From Planktosalinus sp963975935 (GTDB lineage: Bacteria > Bacteroidota > Bacteroidia > Flavobacteriales > Flavobacteriaceae): a stretch of DNA of 64,000 nt. The position numbers and the translations under genes are program-made. How positions within the stretch are numbered: the first letter of the stretch is position 1; each line of letters starts with the position of its first letter. Positions 55,893 through 64,000 of the stretch are shown here, piece by piece. The stretch is taken from NCBI GenBank assembly GCA_963975935.1, contig CAXBIQ010000001.1, positions 310,001 to 374,000 on the forward strand, written 5' to 3'. Under the pieces are notes generated by a model. The model worked only from the letters and a program-made list of their open reading frames with translations. It did no database searches and had not been told where the DNA came from.

Positions 55893-55996
55893 AAGAATTT
55901 TTTAAAGAGGTTATTGTTAGCATAAAATCAATTTTCCTTATGCTGTTTATCGAAATAAAGTCTTTGTTTAACAAAAATGTAGATAACCGTAAATAA
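55889..55996 (+). CDS. Small 35-residue membrane peptide
   Basis: ATG overlaps the amidase stop as ATGA. The peptide MKEFFKEVIVSIKSIFLMLF and a basic rest of 15 residues has one hydrophobic helix. The overlap suggests translational coupling. No family is known to me, and it could be a chance frame. Confidence 0.45.
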   Translation: MKEFFKEVIVSIKSIFLMLFIEIKSLFNKNVDNRK

Positions 55997-56056
55997 GAAA
56001 ATCTCAATTAATTATATTTATAAGATTTTTGATTAAGATAAGACCTAATAATATAA

Positions 56057-57379
56057 TTGAACGAAAACGATAAAATAAATTTTGATTTTGTAAAAGAGAT
56101 TAGAGAACCTGGTGTTTACCAACTGCTTTTTCCAAAGAAGGAAGTCGGGTTGGCAGTTATGGTCTTATTTGAGAAAATTAAGGACAAATCGTTACCTGAC
56201 GGAAAGTTCGTTGAAAAAGACCTTCACGATGCTTTCGCCCAGATAAGCAAACCGAACGAAAGATATCCAAAAGAGATTTATAGTGAACATATAAAGGACC
56301 TTCAGGAATATTTTTTAGACTACAACCAAGAAACTCAGAAATATTATTTTAAGGATTATGCGCATAGGTTCTATGCTTATGCGAAAGAGACTTTAAAAGG
56401 TAATTTTAGTCCAACCCGTATAGAAAAGATTTGTAGTCTTCTTACCGCTTCATTGAAGCAAAGGGAATCTTTAGAGGATTTAAAATTTTGGCTTAATTCT
56501 GAGTTTAAAAAATATGAGCCAGATCTTAGGGAACAGGTAGATTTTTTAGATAGACAAATCATAGAATCTGTAAATAAGCTTAAAAACAATACTACTAATT
56601 CTGACAAGAAATTTATTGACCTATTACGGGAAGTAGAAAGTAATTTAGATAAAGCACAAGAGCAGAGTAGGGAATTAGCAGCAGCCTATTCTGAAACCAA
56701 AGTGATACGCTCAATTCTAGAAAAACGAGAAGATACAGATGCTGAAGCAGACGATTTAATTGCAGATGTTCACTTCTTCATTAAATATCTCAACGAAAGA
56801 CTAGACTCTATTGATGGAAAACTCGATAGAATTCAGCCAAAAATCAGGCATTTGTTCTCTATTTTAAATAGACCTCAGTTCAATAGTAAAATTGAAAAGT
56901 TTCTACACTTTCTATTGGTTAAAAGTACCGTGACAAGCAAAAAGGAAACCCTACTTCCAAAGGTGGTCGAGAATCCAGTTTTACATATAGACACACCAAA
57001 TTTTACTATAGTAGAGAGAGAAAGAGAATTATTCCCGTCTAAACCCAAAAAAAGAGTTTCCTATAAATCAAACGAAGTGAAGATTGAGGAAAACACACAA
57101 AGTATTTTAAAGGTGCTCACTCAACAGGATTTGATTAGAAAATGGGAACAACACATCATTGCCGAAATAGAATTAAGGGGTGGCATTGATTTGTCCGAAA
57201 CATTTTTCAAGATTATGGAAGAAACAAATGATGGCCAGATAGCAGTAAGTGCAATCTACAGCTCTATACAACAAGCACGTAAATCAAAAAGATTTGAATT
57301 CAAAATGAATAAATCCAAACAGACCAATAGCAAAATAGCACATATAAGTTTATGGACGATGAACATACAAAAGATATAA
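56057..57379 (+). CDS. jetA: Wadjet-like JetA (kleisin/MukF-like subunit)
   Basis: 440 residues. There is a stop codon directly before the TTG at 56057 and no ATG for about 35 codons, so TTG is the start. The N-terminal part is a helical winged-helix-like region, residues about 140-290 are coiled coil, and the C-terminus holds another helical domain (LTQQDLIRKWEQHIIAEIELRGG, split). Position before jetB and jetC supports JetA. Sequence is far from classical DUF3375 JetA, so the subtype is open. Confidence 0.72.
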   Translation: MNENDKINFDFVKEIREPGVYQLLFPKKEVGLAVMVLFEKIKDKSLPDGKFVEKDLHDAFAQISKPNERYPKEIYSEHIKDLQEYFLDYNQETQKYYFKDYAHRFYAYAKETLKGNFSPTRIEKICSLLTASLKQRESLEDLKFWLNSEFKKYEPDLREQVDFLDRQIIESVNKLKNNTTNSDKKFIDLLREVESNLDKAQEQSRELAAAYSETKVIRSILEKREDTDAEADDLIADVHFFIKYLNERLDSIDGKLDRIQPKIRHLFSILNRPQFNSKIEKFLHFLLVKSTVTSKKETLLPKVVENPVLHIDTPNFTIVERERELFPSKPKKRVSYKSNEVKIEENTQSILKVLTQQDLIRKWEQHIIAEIELRGGIDLSETFFKIMEETNDGQIAVSAIYSSIQQARKSKRFEFKMNKSKQTNSKIAHISLWTMNIQKI

Positions 57380-57999
57380 GGGTACATTTTTTAGACCATC
57401 CGGACACAGAAGAATTATTTGCCTCTTTGGACTATATGTTGAAAGATGGTGTTCATTTTCAAAGGGAAGGAAGTCAAGCAAGATTCTACAATTACATCTA
57501 TTCTAATATAGATAGCTTAAAAGCATACTACAAGTCTTTATTCAATGTTGAATTGACTTTTGGTGGAACAGAAACAAGAGGATATTACTTTTTGGATTTT
57601 ATAGGTAATACAAGAGGTCAAATAGATGCTGGACATAGATATCATATGAAGAGCGAACACGTTATAATCGGCTTCGTTATTTACAAGATTTTTTTCATAG
57701 ATAATCAAATAGATGTGGTTTCTGTAAAAGACTTGCAAAAGAAGATTAGAACCGATTATGAAGATTTAAAACCAGGTATTTACAGATTGATTGCAAAATC
57801 GAGAAATACCAACCCTGGAAATTTAAACGATGATGCCATAGACTCAACTGTAGAATCTGCACTTAGAGAATTCAAAAAAATAGGTTGGGTAACACTAAAT
57901 GATGACGAGTTCGACCTACTGCCTGCTTTTGATAGATTGATTGCCATTCACGAAGACCATATAAATAATATTGACGAAACCTTAAATGAATTGAAATGA
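57352..57999 (+). CDS. jetB: Wadjet-like JetB (MukE-like subunit)
   Basis: 215 residues, overlapping jetA by 28 bp and jetC by 4 bp (ATGA). A mostly helical protein with KSEHVIIGFVIYKIFFIDN and a final winged-helix-like part (ALREFKKIGWVTLNDDEFDLLPAF, split), as in JetB/MksE. It would bind JetA and DNA in the SMC-like complex. Confidence 0.78.
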   Translation: MDDEHTKDIRVHFLDHPDTEELFASLDYMLKDGVHFQREGSQARFYNYIYSNIDSLKAYYKSLFNVELTFGGTETRGYYFLDFIGNTRGQIDAGHRYHMKSEHVIIGFVIYKIFFIDNQIDVVSVKDLQKKIRTDYEDLKPGIYRLIAKSRNTNPGNLNDDAIDSTVESALREFKKIGWVTLNDDEFDLLPAFDRLIAIHEDHINNIDETLNELK

Positions 58000-60900
58000 A
58001 AAGATACCCTAGAATAAAAAGATTATCCACTCTGGGCATCGTACATCATCAATCATTTGATTATGATTTTAACCCATTTAGAACAGACTTTGTTGGCGAA
58101 GGGGGTTCTGGTAAGAGTATGATTGCAGATATTCTGCAACTTATTTTTGTAGGTTCTGCTGCGTTTCACTCGCCTACCGATAGTAGTGAGCCAAGAAAGC
58201 CTAAAACAATGGTTTTAAGGACTGATGGCAAAGGAACAGATATGGGTTACGCCTTTATCAATGTAGAGCTCAACAAAGACGCATTTGTAATTATTGGTAT
58301 TTATCTTGAAAGTACTGGAAGCTCACGCTCTTTTATTATTCAACAAGGCGAGAATTTTGAGCCAGAAGATGAATTGCTTCCATTTAATAAAGCTCTTAGT
58401 TTTTCAGATTTCCTGAAGGACAACAGCATTTTACCAATAGAGGATTTAAAAAACCACATATTCGATACTAAAGGATATGTATGCGAATCTTGGACACGAT
58501 TAGATAAGTTTCACAAGCTATTGTTTGAAAATTATATTATTCCGGTTGACTTATCCATTAACCAAGAGTCTTTAAATAGCTATGCTAAAATTATTCAGGC
58601 TTTTTCTAGAGAATCATTAGACATCAAAAAAAGCGAGAAAATTCAGGAATTCCTTTTCGGAAATGATAAGGAAAAAGAGCTTAAGCTAGATTTTGACAAG
58701 GCTGTTGAAGAATTAAGTGGCGATATACGTCAGTTTGAATCTAATAGAGATGAGATTGATATGTTAACCCATAAACAGACCGAACTACAAGAACTTCTTA
58801 GTTTAAAAAAAGATAGAGACAAGGCTCAAAGCAATTTTTTAAACACAAAATTTCACTACTTAAATCAGCGGATTGAAAAGTCTAATATGAAAATGGAACA
58901 AAGGTTAAATTCCTTTTTCAATAATCGATATGCCTTAATCGGGATTAAGAATTTTGCCGAAACTAAAATTGAAGAACTGAAATTGAATATACCTGCTTTA
59001 GACGAAGAATTTGATAAAGCTTCTGCAGCAAGAATGTTATGGCAAGTAAAAAGCAATGACTTGAAAAAGTATTTTTCTTGGATGCAGCACTTTGAAAAAA
59101 CAGGTAAGGAACTTTCCGAACATTATCACAACTATCGTAAAAACAAGCAGGACATTAAGCGAATAGAAGAGTTTAAGTCACTTTTAAAGGATAGTGGTAT
59201 TTACAGTTTCTTTGGAAAAAATGATAAACTCAACAAGAATTCATTGTTGAATATAGCGGAAACAGTCAATACAATCGAGAAGTCACTCGAAGAGAAAAAG
59301 AAACTAAAGGTCCTCAATAATCTAGATGATACTTCATCACTTGCACATTGGGCTTTAAATCTTAAAAGAGGATTGAACCCTAAAGAGGAAAGTGTAGTAC
59401 ACAAATATCAAAACGATAATATTACCACCAAAGAACCTATAAATGGTATAAAATCAAGGTACATTCCAGATCCAAAATTGTTGATTGAAAACCTGCAAGT
59501 CACAAAAGATGAAGATGATGGGTTTTGGTTGGATTTAGGTGGTGTTCGTGAGTATATTCCTTATGTGCAAGAACCAATATTTGATACTGGAAACTCAGAT
59601 AAAATCAAGGAATATTTTTCAAATCAAAAGGCAACCTTGGATAATGACATCAAGGATTTAGAAAAGGAATTTAAAAATTGGAAGATTTTAAAAGAATTGC
59701 TAAATAATCTAGAAAATTCATCGGCGTACCTTTTGTCCTGGGAATTAAAAGGTGTCAATTCTAAGTTTGATAAGCACGAGTTGTATGAGGAAACAGTAGA
59801 TGCCATAAAGCGCTATTTAAAATTACTTGATGAAGACGAAAAGATAGATGAGGGATTCAAAAAGGCAAACAAGACCTATAAGAAAATTGATAAAAAGCGT
59901 TCTGACAACTCTTCTGTAATTAATGGGCTAGAAACAAGTCTAAAAACGATTTCAATTCCCGAAATCGATGATGATGTCAAACTGTTAATCACCAAGTATA
60001 ATTATCAAGCAAAAGACACGGATGGTTTTGAGATTTTAAAAGCAACACTTAACAAACAAGAGAATTTCTACGATGCTTTTGTTACGACCCTTCATAAAGA
60101 GTCAAAAAATGAAATTGCTATTGAAGACTTGAAGTTTGAAGATAAAGCAATAGATGTCTTTAAAGTGGATTTACAAAAATTAATTGATGACCACCCAGAG
60201 GTTACTTTAGAAACTAATACCGATGACCGAGAAGTTACCTCAGAAACATTAGACGCGAAAGATGCAATTAATTCAGAATGCCAAAAGCAATACAATCATA
60301 AATATGTTCTTGTGATTAAGGAATTTTTGAAAGAAAAGGCCAATCGCTATTTAGAAACAGATGATTTTAAACAGATTTGTTCAGAAATTCTACCACCCGA
60401 GATTTTTTCGGAAAAGGATTTAGAAGATGATGAAATCATCCCACGTATTAAAAAGTTGCTTGACGATATCAATATCAAGAACAAAAAACTCAACATTAGA
60501 AAGCTTCAAAAGCTAACGAGCATCGTTGATAAGGTCAATACTGAGGTAAGCGAACAGATATATTACTCAAGAAAAATTAGGGATTTTATAGATGCCGATG
60601 ATAAGACGATTACTGGCGGTCATAGGGCAAAACTGTCCATCAATTTTGAAAACAGCTATCCTAGAGGTTGGATGGAAGATTTTATAGACAAAATTCGTGA
60701 AGATATTAGGGTGTCAAGTGAGAATAATTTATTCAATGATTTACAAGGTGTTTCAAACGAATTGGAAAAGTATACGTCTTTAGAAGAGAAAATGCAGGAA
60801 GCTTTTTATAGATGCGGTGGTTCTAGAAACCTAAAACCTAAAGTTTTAGAATTACTCAATCCAAAATCATATTATGGATTAAACTTTACCATTCAATCCT

Positions 60901-61247
60901 TACACGGAAAGACCAACCCGGGAAGCACAAGTCAAACCTATGCAGCTATTGCTCTTTTGTGTATTGCTAGACTCTCTTTAATTAATAGAGGTGCTAAAGA
61001 TAAAGTCAGAGATGGAATTAGGTTTATGCCTATTGACGAAGCTGCAGGACTAGGAAGTAATTTCGATATGCTTTACGATATAGCTAAGGCAAACGATTAC
61101 CAGATTATATCGTTATCAATCCAGCCATATAAAGTAGATATGTTGAACCAATATATTTATTTGCTTCACAATAACTTAGAAGAATCTGACAAGGTAAATT
61201 ATGAGCCAGTTCCAATATTTGGGGATTTTGAGAGCAATAACAATTAA
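57996..61247 (+). CDS. jetC: Wadjet-like JetC (SMC/MukB-like ATPase)
   Basis: 1083 residues. Walker A GEGGSGKS at 34-41, two long coiled-coil stretches (about 215-370 and 540-900), a signature-like NPGSTSQTYAAIAL near 965-980 and Walker B with FMPIDEAAG (Asp1014, Glu1015). This is the JetC/MukB layout. Wadjet complexes extrude DNA loops and sense small circular DNA. It carries two nucleotide-binding halves at the ends of the chain that fold together. Confidence 0.88.
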   Translation: MKRYPRIKRLSTLGIVHHQSFDYDFNPFRTDFVGEGGSGKSMIADILQLIFVGSAAFHSPTDSSEPRKPKTMVLRTDGKGTDMGYAFINVELNKDAFVIIGIYLESTGSSRSFIIQQGENFEPEDELLPFNKALSFSDFLKDNSILPIEDLKNHIFDTKGYVCESWTRLDKFHKLLFENYIIPVDLSINQESLNSYAKIIQAFSRESLDIKKSEKIQEFLFGNDKEKELKLDFDKAVEELSGDIRQFESNRDEIDMLTHKQTELQELLSLKKDRDKAQSNFLNTKFHYLNQRIEKSNMKMEQRLNSFFNNRYALIGIKNFAETKIEELKLNIPALDEEFDKASAARMLWQVKSNDLKKYFSWMQHFEKTGKELSEHYHNYRKNKQDIKRIEEFKSLLKDSGIYSFFGKNDKLNKNSLLNIAETVNTIEKSLEEKKKLKVLNNLDDTSSLAHWALNLKRGLNPKEESVVHKYQNDNITTKEPINGIKSRYIPDPKLLIENLQVTKDEDDGFWLDLGGVREYIPYVQEPIFDTGNSDKIKEYFSNQKATLDNDIKDLEKEFKNWKILKELLNNLENSSAYLLSWELKGVNSKFDKHELYEETVDAIKRYLKLLDEDEKIDEGFKKANKTYKKIDKKRSDNSSVINGLETSLKTISIPEIDDDVKLLITKYNYQAKDTDGFEILKATLNKQENFYDAFVTTLHKESKNEIAIEDLKFEDKAIDVFKVDLQKLIDDHPEVTLETNTDDREVTSETLDAKDAINSECQKQYNHKYVLVIKEFLKEKANRYLETDDFKQICSEILPPEIFSEKDLEDDEIIPRIKKLLDDINIKNKKLNIRKLQKLTSIVDKVNTEVSEQIYYSRKIRDFIDADDKTITGGHRAKLSINFENSYPRGWMEDFIDKIREDIRVSSENNLFNDLQGVSNELEKYTSLEEKMQEAFYRCGGSRNLKPKVLELLNPKSYYGLNFTIQSLHGKTNPGSTSQTYAAIALLCIARLSLINRGAKDKVRDGIRFMPIDEAAGLGSNFDMLYDIAKANDYQIISLSIQPYKVDMLNQYIYLLHNNLEESDKVNYEPVPIFGDFESNNN

Positions 61248-61276
61248 TGCGTAAAAGCTAATATGTTTTAGTAAGA

Positions 61277-62218
61277 ATGAAAAAAGATGTTGAATGGAAA
61301 TATCTGATTGGTCTTAACCAACTATATAAAAACGAAAAGACCAACTTGAAGATTAGCAACAATAGCTTCATTAAACAAATACTAATGAAGCAAAAAAAGT
61401 TGATAAAGCCCAAAATGGGTAACCCTAATATTATGGAAGCCAAATATGGTTTTAAGGCATATTATGAGAAAGAGTTTTTGGACTATTTCGAGTATTATTC
61501 CAACTTCTTTGAAAAAGCCGGATTAGAAAGTAATGCGCACAAAACCTATAACGAAGATGACTTAAAAAGTTTGGCGTTTATTTATTATCAGAAAGACCAA
61601 CTTAAAAAGAACCTAACAACTGAATATACTTTTTCAGCAAGAGTTTTTAAAGGCAAAGGGGCAAAGTACTTAACAAATAAACCCAGTTTACGCAATGCGG
61701 TATTACAGCTATTGGATATTGACGAGTTCCCAGAGAAAGACCCGAAGAATGCACAATGGCGATTTGTAGTAGATTGTGAAAACCCTAAGTTGGTTGTTAT
61801 TTGCGAAAATATAGCCTGCTTAAAAGTACCCTACGAATACAAACAAAACAATATAGAACTATGGTATGTAGGTGGTAACAATACCAACCCTTTAAAAGAT
61901 ATTCCTGCTAAAAAAATAGAATTACCACTATTTTACTTTTGTGATTGGGACTATCACGGACTATCTATTTTTTCAAGAATAAAAGACATCTTTAAAGAAA
62001 AAGGCAAAGAAATAACCTTAATTGAACCTACTACATTAGATGATGCATTACCCGTAAATTCGCCACACCATAAAAGTAAATGGCGTAAAAAGGAATTTTC
62101 GGGATTGAAAAGAGAAGATTTTTCAAATCACCAACAAAACATAATACTCAGTTTAATTAAAGATGATAATTGGGTTGAAGAAGAATCTATGAATTTGGTT
62201 GAGCTAATTGGGATGTGA
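61277..62218 (+). CDS. jetD: Wadjet-like JetD (Toprim nuclease subunit)
   Basis: 313 residues. The C-terminal Toprim domain is visible from the conserved Glu in VICENIACLKVP (Glu177) and the Asp pair in FCDWDYHG (Asp223 and Asp225). The N-terminal 160 residues replace the DUF3322 domain of larger JetD proteins. JetD cuts the plasmid once JetABC has reeled it in. It starts 29 bp after jetC and completes the operon. Confidence 0.85.
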   Translation: MKKDVEWKYLIGLNQLYKNEKTNLKISNNSFIKQILMKQKKLIKPKMGNPNIMEAKYGFKAYYEKEFLDYFEYYSNFFEKAGLESNAHKTYNEDDLKSLAFIYYQKDQLKKNLTTEYTFSARVFKGKGAKYLTNKPSLRNAVLQLLDIDEFPEKDPKNAQWRFVVDCENPKLVVICENIACLKVPYEYKQNNIELWYVGGNNTNPLKDIPAKKIELPLFYFCDWDYHGLSIFSRIKDIFKEKGKEITLIEPTTLDDALPVNSPHHKSKWRKKEFSGLKREDFSNHQQNIILSLIKDDNWVEEESMNLVELIGM

Positions 62219-62384
62219 GTAATAATAATATTAACCCTTCTAATATTAGACTAGTTGCTAAGGATTTGTTGGATTATTTAATGAAATAAAGAATATGAAT
62301 GAGTTAGGGATTGAAATTGTAAAGTGTTTAAGAAATTTAATTTTTGGCATTAACCCTTACACTAAATGAAAACAAAAAAGAAAA
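62219..62384 (+). other. Short gap with two 24-codon frames
   Basis: A GTG frame overlaps the jetD stop and reads SNNNINPSNIRLVAKDLLDYL before a stop shortly after; an ATG frame MNELGIEIVKCLRNLIFGIN follows. Neither is recognised. They may be remnants of a gene or chance frames. Confidence 0.3.
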
Positions 62385-63623
62385 TTAAGTTAAAGGATTT
62401 GAACCAAGTATCACGTTAGTTCTCTGTAAACTTACGAAGGTACTCTTGCCTTGTTCTATGATTTTATTTAAAAGTAAATCTTCGATATCATCAAGTTCTG
62501 CTAGCAGCAAATAAGCAATAGCATAATCAAATAAGAAACTAATATAGAGCAATTCGAATTCAGAATAAATATTCTTATTATCAAGATTACTGTGAATATG
62601 ATAATCTCTAGCTCTCACAACTTTATTTGGAAATGTTTTCCAAACTTCATCTGTGAAGTCTCCAATTTTTCTGAAGACTTCTTCATTCTCTTTTATGCGC
62701 TTGTATAATTGATTTTTTCCTTCTCTTAAATAGTTTTTGCAATAAGCTTCATAAGCCGAGATACTATTGATGAAACGTTTATTATGACTAGGATGCTTAC
62801 CTATAAAGTTCTCCATTAATTTATCTAAACAAAACTTAAAAGTATCGTCTGTGTATGCAGCTGTTAGAATCGATTTGAGACTACCTCTCACTTTTTCATA
62901 ATCTGTATGAATAAAAGTTGAAGTAGATTTTGTTAAATGAGTATCGTTATAGTATAAATCTTTATCATCGCCACAACCAGTGCATTTAAAACTAAATCTT
63001 CTAAATTTTTCTGAGCGACCAAATGTTAATTGTAGTACTTTTTGAAACTGATTGTAAAACTCAATTGCAGTTAAAATATTTACTGGCTCTTCCAGTTCGA
63101 ATTTTACGGCACCTCTGTTGGATATATGCAAACCAGATTGCCTTTTAATATTGATATTTTGATAGTGCTTTAATGTTACCTTGAGTTTTATTTTTTCAAT
63201 TTCATATTCATCAGTGAAAACCCTTTTAGTGAGTTTGTCTTTTATATGGTCATACCAAAGAGTATGATTAACCCACTTGGCAATAACATCATTAATAATA
63301 AAAAATTCTTTTACTTTTAATGTTTGTGTGTCGATTAAATGAGTAGGGCTAACAAAGGTGTATTTCGGTTTATAAATTCTTGTTTCAGTTATTCCACTGG
63401 ATGAATGTTGTATTCTACAGTCAATAAATGTAACATACCCAAGTCCGGTAAATAAACCTAAAATCTGATGCTCTTTATAATGTCTTTGTTTTGCGTTCAA
63501 GTTAGTTTCCAACCAGATGCTTTCATCGTTAAATGACATTACACAAAACTGGTTTTCATTTTTTTTATCCGTAAACCAAACTTCCCCGTAGTACTTTTTA
63601 CTTTTATCAAAACCGTCAATCAT
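62385..63623 (-). CDS. ApeA-like HEPN defence protein
   Basis: 412 residues. The N-terminal 200 residues are beta-rich and start with GEVWFTDKKNENQFCVM, like the ApeA N-terminal domain. A CTGCGDDKDLYYND segment (about 210-225) marks the middle. The helical C-terminal third contains VRARDYHIHSN, with RDYHIH (about 337-342) fitting the HEPN Rx4H motif. ApeA from other bacteria is an abortive-infection RNase. Convergent with jetD and downstream of the peptidase fragment. Confidence 0.75.
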   Translation of the reverse strand: MIDGFDKSKKYYGEVWFTDKKNENQFCVMSFNDESIWLETNLNAKQRHYKEHQILGLFTGLGYVTFIDCRIQHSSSGITETRIYKPKYTFVSPTHLIDTQTLKVKEFFIINDVIAKWVNHTLWYDHIKDKLTKRVFTDEYEIEKIKLKVTLKHYQNINIKRQSGLHISNRGAVKFELEEPVNILTAIEFYNQFQKVLQLTFGRSEKFRRFSFKCTGCGDDKDLYYNDTHLTKSTSTFIHTDYEKVRGSLKSILTAAYTDDTFKFCLDKLMENFIGKHPSHNKRFINSISAYEAYCKNYLREGKNQLYKRIKENEEVFRKIGDFTDEVWKTFPNKVVRARDYHIHSNLDNKNIYSEFELLYISFLFDYAIAYLLLAELDDIEDLLLNKIIEQGKSTFVSLQRTNVILGSNPLT

Positions 63624-63635
63624 ACTTTTAAAATA

Positions 63636-64000
63636 TTAAATAAGTATGTCAATTTGATTCAATATCGGAGTGTAAAGGTCAACCATATTGTCCGGAGATT
63701 CTATTGATAGAATCAAACTATATCGAACATCATTGTTGTACCGCAATAGCTTTTTTCGGGTTCGCCACCATCCATTAACAGGGAAAATTGCAAGAACGTT
63801 TCTTGTGGCAAGGTCCGCAGCCGTTCCTTTCCAAATATCTTTATGAATTGAACCTTTGTCTCGAACTTTATTACCTAGAATCCAACTTTCACCAGAATAA
63901 GAGCCACCTTGATTTTCTTGTCGGGCTTCTCTGTTTACCCTCTCACGAAAATGTTCTACAGTTTCCCCAGAATCAATCATTTTAAACCTAAGACCATGCG
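63636..64000 (-). CDS. C-terminal part of a probable S8-like peptidase (5' end outside window)
   Basis: The frame is open to the window end. The visible 120 residues, with FRERVNREARQENQ, WILGNKVRDKGSIHKDIWKG, LAIFPVNGWWRTRK and a final RYSLILSIESPDN...VDLYTPI, resemble the C-terminal domain of subtilase-family peptidases found with AAA ATPases in bacterial islands. The catalytic triad lies outside. The match rests on memory of the pattern, so confidence is moderate. Confidence 0.55.
   Translation of the reverse strand, partial: HGLRFKMIDSGETVEHFRERVNREARQENQGGSYSGESWILGNKVRDKGSIHKDIWKGTAADLATRNVLAIFPVNGWWRTRKKLLRYNNDVRYSLILSIESPDNMVDLYTPILNQIDILI

Overview
The window comes from a member of the Bacteroidota, most likely a marine or environmental Flavobacteriaceae. 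The evidence is a type IX secretion sorting domain on the first protein, promoters with the flavobacterial TTG / TAnnTTTG elements, AT-rich DNA, a BlaI/M56 pair, Bacteroidales-style Tra and Mob proteins, and many short SusD-like lipobox signal peptides. No rRNA, CRISPR array or transposase was found.

Region 1 (1-16.3 kb) looks like ordinary chromosome. It holds the end of a T9SS-secreted protein, a large outer-membrane barrel protein, exodeoxyribonuclease III, a SanA-like DUF218 protein, an OmpA-family lipoprotein, a Tas-like aldo/keto reductase, a YdjM-like membrane hydrolase, a DUF4407 membrane protein, a BlaI/BlaR1-like pair with candidate operators, PhnA, a lipoprotein and an M20 dipeptidase. 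Intergenic hairpins and short tandem repeats sit between these genes. It ends at a tRNA-Leu(TAG) gene that is preceded by a 5' fragment of a second copy.

Region 2 (16.3-64 kb, running off the window) reads as an integrative conjugative element (ICE) beside the tRNA-Leu gene. Its order is: DUF932 protein; a 17-kb metal-resistance cargo with two RND efflux systems (one permease fused to its TolC-like channel), two CDF transporters, a Zn/Cd-type P-type ATPase, a Fur-family regulator and His-rich proteins; ssb and radC; a BfmA/BtgA-type mobilisation protein, a DUF5712 relaxase-like protein and a VirD4-like coupling protein; a first accessory island; a reverse-strand tra block (traE, F, G, I, J, K, M, N); an amidase; and a second accessory island. 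No integrase is visible, so the far end should lie beyond base 64000.

The accessory islands are the most interesting part. Island A (39.8-47.8 kb) has two reverse-strand genes with HEPN-like Rx4H motifs, divergent from a tight six-gene run: HipB, HipA, two large proteins of no family I recognise, a small helical protein and a TIR-domain protein. The gaps in the run are 2-18 bp and one promoter, framed by an 11-bp inverted repeat, appears to drive it. This HipBA-TIR run is the best candidate here for an undescribed defence or abortive-infection system. Island B (56.1-64 kb) carries a Wadjet-like JetABCD operon, an ApeA-like HEPN protein and the C-terminal part of what looks like a subtilase-type peptidase.

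Functions are assigned by reading motifs and overall sequence character only; no database search was possible.
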